Of a DNA stretch of 64,000 bases, positions 60,330 through 64,000 are shown piece by piece. Location of the stretch: positions 1 to 64,000 of the forward strand of contig JAENWA010000096.1 of assembly GCA_016650295.1 (NCBI GenBank). The letters run 5' to 3'. Under the pieces are notes generated by a model. The model ran no database searches and was not told the origin of the DNA. It worked only from the letters and a program-made list of their open reading frames with translations. How positions within the stretch are numbered: position 1 is the first letter of the stretch; each line of letters opens with the position of its first letter. This stretch comes from Desulfuromonadales bacterium (GTDB taxonomy: Bacteria; Desulfobacterota; Desulfuromonadia; Geobacterales; Pseudopelobacteraceae). The position numbers were made by a program, and so were the translations under genes.

Positions 60330-61628
60330 ATGTTCAACAGTATTTCACAATTCAGGTTTTTAAAACCGCTCAAGAGCTTCAGCTTCCGGAATGTCATGAT
60401 ATTCCTGGCCATCCTCGGTCCCGGCATCATCACGGCCAATGTGGACAACGACGCCGGCGGCATTACCACCTACTCACTGGCGGCGGCCAACTATGGCTAT
60501 TCCATCCTCTGGATGATGATCCCCACCACGATTGCCCTGGTGGTGGTCCAGGAGATGTGCGCCCGCATGGGGGCCGTGACCGGCAAAGGACTTTCCGACC
60601 TGATCCGGGAATCCTTCGGCGTCAAGGTTACCTTTTACGTCATGATCGCCCTGCTGCTGACCAACATGGGCAACTCCATATCCGAGTTCGCCGGCATCGC
60701 GGCCAGCCTGGAGATCTTCGGCATCAGCAAATATATCTCGGTGCCGGTCTGCGCCATCCTGGTCTGGCTGCTGATCGTCAAGGGCTCCTACAAGGTTGTG
60801 GAAAAGGTTTTCCTGGTGGCCTGCCTGGTCTATATCGCCTACCCCATCGCCGCCTTTATGGCCGGTCCCCAGTGGAACATTGTCCTCAAGGCGACTGTCA
60901 CCCCGACCTTCAAGTCGGACAGCGCCTACCTGATGACGTTGATCGGTATTGTCGGCACGACAATCGCACCCTGGATGCAGTTCTACCAGCAGGCGGCGGT
61001 GGTGGAAAAGGGCATCACCGCCGATCAGTACAATTTTTCACGGATCGATGTGATTTTCGGCTGCATCATGGCCATCGCGGTGGCTTTCTTCATGATGGTG
61101 GCCTGCGCGTCAACCATCCATCTGCATGGACTGAAGATCGAGACCGCCGCTGACGCCGCCCTGGCCCTCAAACCCCTGGTGGGTCAGCACGCCTCGGCCC
61201 TGTTCGCCTTCGGCCTGTTCAATGCCTCCATCTTTGCCGCCTGCATCCTGCCGCTCTCCACGGCCTATTACATCTGCGAAGGAATGGGCTGGGAATCAGG
61301 AGTTGACAAGGATTTCGAGCAGGCTCCCCAGTTCTTCTGGCTCTTCACGATCATCATCATCATCAGTGCCGGCCTGATCCTGATACCCGATGCCCCCTTG
61401 CTGGGCATCATGTTCATATCGCAGGTCATCAACGGTGCGGTCCTGCCGTTCGTGCTGCTCTTCATGATCAAGCTGATCAACGACAAAAAACTGATGGGCA
61501 GCTACACCAACGGGCCGACCTTCAACATCATTGCCTGGCTGACGGTTGTGATCATGATCGGGCTGACGCTGATTATGACGCTGGACATGGCCGTGCCCGG
61601 TCTGCTGAAGAGGCTGCTGTCATTTTAA
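60330..61628 (+). CDS. NRAMP-family divalent metal transporter, probably Mg2+ (NRMT-like)
   Basis: The product is 432 aa with about eleven membrane helices. TM1 reads 'ILGPGIITANVDNDAGGITTYSLAA' where Mn/Fe transporters have DPGN. TM6 reads 'GTTIAPWMQFYQQAAVVEKG' where they have MPH; the soft-metal-selecting Met is Ala by my alignment. This pattern, with the M-box leader and MgtE-N partner, suggests Mg2+ uptake as described for NRAMP-related magnesium transporters. It follows the MgtE_N/CBS gene by 22 bp. Confidence 0.88.
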   Translation: MFNSISQFRFLKPLKSFSFRNVMIFLAILGPGIITANVDNDAGGITTYSLAAANYGYSILWMMIPTTIALVVVQEMCARMGAVTGKGLSDLIRESFGVKVTFYVMIALLLTNMGNSISEFAGIAASLEIFGISKYISVPVCAILVWLLIVKGSYKVVEKVFLVACLVYIAYPIAAFMAGPQWNIVLKATVTPTFKSDSAYLMTLIGIVGTTIAPWMQFYQQAAVVEKGITADQYNFSRIDVIFGCIMAIAVAFFMMVACASTIHLHGLKIETAADAALALKPLVGQHASALFAFGLFNASIFAACILPLSTAYYICEGMGWESGVDKDFEQAPQFFWLFTIIIIISAGLILIPDAPLLGIMFISQVINGAVLPFVLLFMIKLINDKKLMGSYTNGPTFNIIAWLTVVIMIGLTLIMTLDMAVPGLLKRLLSF

Positions 61629-61630
61629 TA

Positions 61631-61666
61631 CGAAACGCCCGCTGATACTGTCAGCGGGCGTTTCGG
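61631..61666. terminator. Terminator hairpin after the NRAMP gene
   Basis: CGAAACGCCCGCTGA-tactg-TCAGCGGGCGTTTCG, a 15-bp perfect stem three bases after the stop, serving the convergent genes on both sides. Confidence 0.8.
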
Positions 61667-61686
61667 TACTCATGTATGTAACTCCG

Positions 61687-62244
61687 CTATTTTCTGAATT
61701 CCGCCGGCAGACCGGCCTTGTTGGCGGCATCATTCAATTCATTGTAGAATTTCAACGCCGCGTTATACTGCTTCTGGGTTTCCTTGAACTCCTGCGAAAG
61801 TCCGTCAAATCTCTCCTTGGAAATACCCCGTGGATTCTTGATCAGGCTTTCAATCTGCACAAGCTGCTGTTCAAGCCGCTTGTATTCAGCTGCGCGAGCC
61901 CTGAAATCCTGTTGCCAGACCTCGGGTTTTTTCCCGTCATACAGATCGTTGTCCGCCTTATCCTTTTTTCCGCCTCCGGCATCTTTACCGGAAGAACCCT
62001 TAGTGTCCGCACTTGCCGCAGGTGTGACCGGCTTGATATTGGGGACCGGCTCAGCCGCGCGAGAGGGAGACGGCTGGCTATCCATATCTCCACGCTTGCC
62101 CACGCTCTTGCGGTATTTTTTCGGGACCTTGGAAAAATCCTCGGTGAAATTGTAGGTGCCGTTATCGTCAATCCAGGAGTAGGTCTCGGCCGGCAACGGT
62201 GCAGCCCACAGAACAATACTTGCAAGAATAACAATCCGTTTCAT
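61687..62244 (-). CDS. Exported DUF4124-domain protein
   Basis: The product is 185 aa, ATG after 'gggaggggagagact'. The signal peptide ('IVILASIVLWAAPLPA') is followed by the DUF4124 motif 'ETYSWIDDNGTYNFTEDFSKVPKKYRKSV', a low-complexity Ser/Pro/Lys linker, and a coiled-coil C-terminus ('RARAAEYKRLEQQLVQIESLIKNPRGISKERFDGLSQEFKETQKQYNAALKFYNEL'). It is probably periplasmic. It lies 23 bp after the TlyA-HIT frame on the same strand and may be co-transcribed. The function is unknown. Confidence 0.82.
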   Translation of the reverse strand: MKRIVILASIVLWAAPLPAETYSWIDDNGTYNFTEDFSKVPKKYRKSVGKRGDMDSQPSPSRAAEPVPNIKPVTPAASADTKGSSGKDAGGGKKDKADNDLYDGKKPEVWQQDFRARAAEYKRLEQQLVQIESLIKNPRGISKERFDGLSQEFKETQKQYNAALKFYNELNDAANKAGLPAEFRK

Positions 62245-62267
62245 AGTCTCTCCCCTCCCTGAGCGGG

Positions 62268-62612
62268 TCAGCCCGGAGGCCAGGCAAATTCGCGGCCGGC
62301 CAGCAGGTGAAAATGGATATGGAACACTGATTGTCCGGCCCCCTCGCCATTATTCTGGACAATGCGAAAACCGGACTCGGCGTACCCCTTCTGGCGTGCA
62401 ATCTCTCCGGCAATGCGGTAAGCGTATCCTACCAGGGCCTCGTCCGCCTCGGTCATATCCAGACAATTGGCAAAATGCCGCTTGGGCAGCACCAGCAGAT
62501 GCAGCGGCGCTTTGGGGCCGACATCCTCGATCACCAGCAATCGCTCATCCTCATAAACCTTTATGGAGGGAATCTCTCCCCGGATAATTTTACAGAAGAT
62601 GCAGTTTTCCAT
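62268..62612 (-). CDS. HIT/HinT-type nucleotide hydrolase, possible internal start within the TlyA fusion
   Basis: An ATG at 62612 is preceded by 'aaaaggaggttgtg', an ideal Shine-Dalgarno and spacing, so the 114-aa HIT protein is probably made on its own as well as, or instead of, as a fusion tail. It has the two-Cys N-terminus of HinT ('CIFCKII'), the 'IEDVGPKAPLHLLVLPKRHF' strand and the catalytic 'HIHFHLL' triad. HinT enzymes cleave adenosine phosphoramidates or acyl-AMP. Related bacteria often have tlyA and the HIT gene as neighbours. Confidence 0.75.
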   Translation of the reverse strand: MENCIFCKIIRGEIPSIKVYEDERLLVIEDVGPKAPLHLLVLPKRHFANCLDMTEADEALVGYAYRIAGEIARQKGYAESGFRIVQNNGEGAGQSVFHIHFHLLAGREFAWPPG

Positions 62613-63368
62613 CACAACCTCCTTTTCGACATGTTCCGGCAACTCCAGAAGAATTAGAAACTCGCGATTGCCATCGGCACCGGTGATGGGCGATTCGCAC
62701 ACACCTGACACAGCCAGACCCATCTCCAGAGCAGTGTGGCGAACAGCGTCGATAATCCGTTCATGGGCGGCCGGATCACGAACGATACCACCTTTGCCGA
62801 CTTCCCCCTTGCCCACCTCGAACTGCGGCTTGATCAGGGCGATAATCCGTCCACCCGGTTTTACAAGAGCAACCGTATGCGGAAGTACCTTGGAGAGCGA
62901 GATAAACGAGGCGTCGATTACAGCCAGGTCAGGTACCCCGTCAATCTGTTCCGGCGTGAGGTGGCGGATATTGGTCTTCTCCATGCTGACCACGCGCGGG
63001 TCCTGCTGAAGCTTCCAGGCCAGCTGTCCATGCCCCACATCCACTGCAATGACCCGGATCGCCCCGGCCTGCAGCAGGCAATCGGTAAAGCCGCCGGTGG
63101 AGGCGCCCACATCCAGGGCCAGCTGGCCCTTCACATCGACGTTGAATTCCCGGAGCGCCTTTTCCAGCTTGAGCCCGCCCCGGCTGACATAGGGCAGGAC
63201 ATCACCCTTGATGCGGATCTCGGCATCTGCCGATATCTGCTGTCCGGCCTTGTCGATGGCATGGTCGCCCACCACCACCTGGCCGGCCATGATCAAGGCC
63301 TGGGCCTTCTCCCGTGACGGGGCCAGACCCCGCTCCACCATAAGTTTGTCAAGACGCTGTTTAGTCAT
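62268..63368 (-). CDS. tlyA: TlyA-type rRNA 2'-O-methyltransferase fused in frame to a HIT-family hydrolase
   Basis: The product is 366 aa. Residues 1-60 form an S4 RNA-binding domain ('QRLDKLMVERGLAPSREKAQALIMAGQVVV') and 62-245 a FtsJ-like methylase ('ALDVGASTGGFTDCLLQAGA', 'VIDASFISLSKVLP', 'LIKPQFEVGKGEVGKGGIV'), a complete TlyA. Without a stop, the frame continues at residue 253 into a full HIT protein: 'MENCIFCKIIRGEIPSIKVYEDE' to 'FHIHFHLLAGREFAWPPG', with the HxHxH triad. TlyA methylates ribose in 16S/23S rRNA (haemolysin activity is secondary lore). A strong internal ribosome site precedes Met253. Confidence 0.88.
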   Translation of the reverse strand: MTKQRLDKLMVERGLAPSREKAQALIMAGQVVVGDHAIDKAGQQISADAEIRIKGDVLPYVSRGGLKLEKALREFNVDVKGQLALDVGASTGGFTDCLLQAGAIRVIAVDVGHGQLAWKLQQDPRVVSMEKTNIRHLTPEQIDGVPDLAVIDASFISLSKVLPHTVALVKPGGRIIALIKPQFEVGKGEVGKGGIVRDPAAHERIIDAVRHTALEMGLAVSGVCESPITGADGNREFLILLELPEHVEKEVVMENCIFCKIIRGEIPSIKVYEDERLLVIEDVGPKAPLHLLVLPKRHFANCLDMTEADEALVGYAYRIAGEIARQKGYAESGFRIVQNNGEGAGQSVFHIHFHLLAGREFAWPPG

Positions 63369-63503
63369 CGGATGTTCACTATTACAACAAGACTACTACG
63401 AATACAATACCGTTCACGCCACGGTGAAACCGTCTTCACATCTTCCTGCCGGAGTCGACCAAGCGACTTACCGATTTCTTCAAAACGATCCATCTTCGTA
63501 TTG

Positions 63504-63926
63504 TCACGCCACCAACTGAACATTCAGTCCCGGCACCTTCCGGAACTGCCGGTCACCGGTTAAAAAAGTAACCGGCCCCTTGATTGACAGGGCCGAGGCA
63601 GCCTGAATAGCGTCCGGTGTGCGCAGACCATGACGCGCTCTCAGGATTGTTGCCGTTTCGATGACTAGAGCGCTCACCTCAACAATCTGCAAACCGGTGG
63701 AACTGAAGAAACCGCGATAACGATCCATGTCAGCAGTATTTTGATCCCGCAGCGGTTTCACCAGGCATTCCATCAAGCTCAGTCGGGATACCGCAAATCC
63801 GGAATCCGGATACTTTTCAACAAGCGCCCGAAGAGCAGTAAGCACGTGCTGATTAAATGGCTCAACCGCCTCAACCCGGTAGATGATGATATTGGCGTCG
63901 AGAAAGAGGATCACGCTTTGTCCCAT
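63504..63926 (-). CDS. vapC: PIN-domain toxin (VapC-type)
   Basis: The product is 140 aa. PIN acids are visible in 'ILFLDANIIIYRVE' (first Asp), 'LSLMECLVKPL' (Glu), 'GLRTPDAIQAASAL' (Asp) and 'FLTGDRQFRKV' (Asp), forming the Mg2+ site of an RNase that usually cuts initiator tRNA or rRNA. Its ATG overlaps the end of the antitoxin frame by 16 nt, the classic arrangement. Upstream is the only partial antitoxin at the window edge. Confidence 0.88.
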   Translation of the reverse strand: MGQSVILFLDANIIIYRVEAVEPFNQHVLTALRALVEKYPDSGFAVSRLSLMECLVKPLRDQNTADMDRYRGFFSSTGLQIVEVSALVIETATILRARHGLRTPDAIQAASALSIKGPVTFLTGDRQFRKVPGLNVQLVA

Positions 63927-64000
63927 GAATCCCGATCTGCAGTAACTCGCTGGTCTATTTCCTTTTTTGTGGCTGTCCCGGACGCGGGAAGAGCAAACCA
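63911..64000 (-). CDS. vapB: VapB-type antitoxin, C-terminal 29 residues (truncated by window)
   Basis: The minus-strand frame open from 64000 ends '...ASGTATKKEIDQRVTADRDSWDKA' at a TGA (63911-63913), overlapping the toxin start. The short, charged, Trp-containing tail fits the toxin-wrapping part of an antitoxin. The DNA-binding N-terminus is outside the window, so the family (AbrB, RHH or Phd type) cannot be told. The name rests on the partner. Confidence 0.65.
   Translation of the reverse strand, partial: WFALPASGTATKKEIDQRVTADRDSWDKA

Overview
The window looks like a chromosomal segment from a Geobacter-type bacterium (Desulfuromonadia/Geobacterales, perhaps near Trichlorobacter or Pelobacter propionicus). 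The signs are paired hexaheme c-type cytochromes, DUF2950/DUF3300 envelope proteins, many small exported proteins with apparent sigma-54 promoters, and dense short dispersed repeats. This placement is by gene-content recognition only; no search was run.

Layout. 0-6.4 kb: end of an FKBP isomerase, two tandem near-identical small genes flanked by a palindromic repeat, then a histidine kinase / receiver / diguanylate cyclase operon, a small membrane protein and a DHH phosphoesterase. 6.4-12 kb: envelope and enzyme genes. 12.3-15.6 kb: pyruvate dehydrogenase E1a-E1b-E2, with no E3. 15.6-21.4 kb: carotenoid oxygenase, ACP phosphodiesterase, RNA-binding proteins, PepA. 21.6-23.6 kb: two hexaheme cytochromes around a small exported protein. 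23.7-28.1 kb: methyltransferase, MarR, YceI, MtgA. 28.2-31 kb: a MoxR-type ATPase coupled to a 658-aa protein with TraB/TIKI-like motifs. 31-43 kb: small envelope or stress proteins, a fused EutBC ethanolamine ammonia-lyase, a TPR protein, FtsH and a catalase-like protein.

44-57.3 kb is an accessory or defence island: DNA polymerase IV with a decapitated SRAP gene, a GIY-YIG remnant, two HEPN-motif genes on either side of a tRNA-like sequence with an encoded CCA, a HerA remnant, and a type I restriction-modification locus (hsdM-hsdS-fic-hsdR). A frameshifted REP-associated transposase and its repeats have invaded the locus. 57.6-64 kb: tmRNA and SmpB; an Mg2+-sensing M-box leader ahead of an MgtE-N/CBS regulator and an NRAMP-family transporter; a TlyA-HIT fusion ORF; and a VapBC module cut by the window edge.

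The strongest leads are: (1) four candidate sigma-54 promoters for small exported proteins, three of them sharing a clear upstream element 119-132 bp away and the fourth a weaker one at about 101 bp; (2) the HEPN / tRNA-like / HEPN cluster; (3) the M-box/MgtE-N/NRAMP unit, which predicts an Mg2+-selective NRAMP transporter; (4) the MoxR plus TraB/TIKI-like pair; (5) the fused EutBC; (6) the TlyA-HIT fusion.
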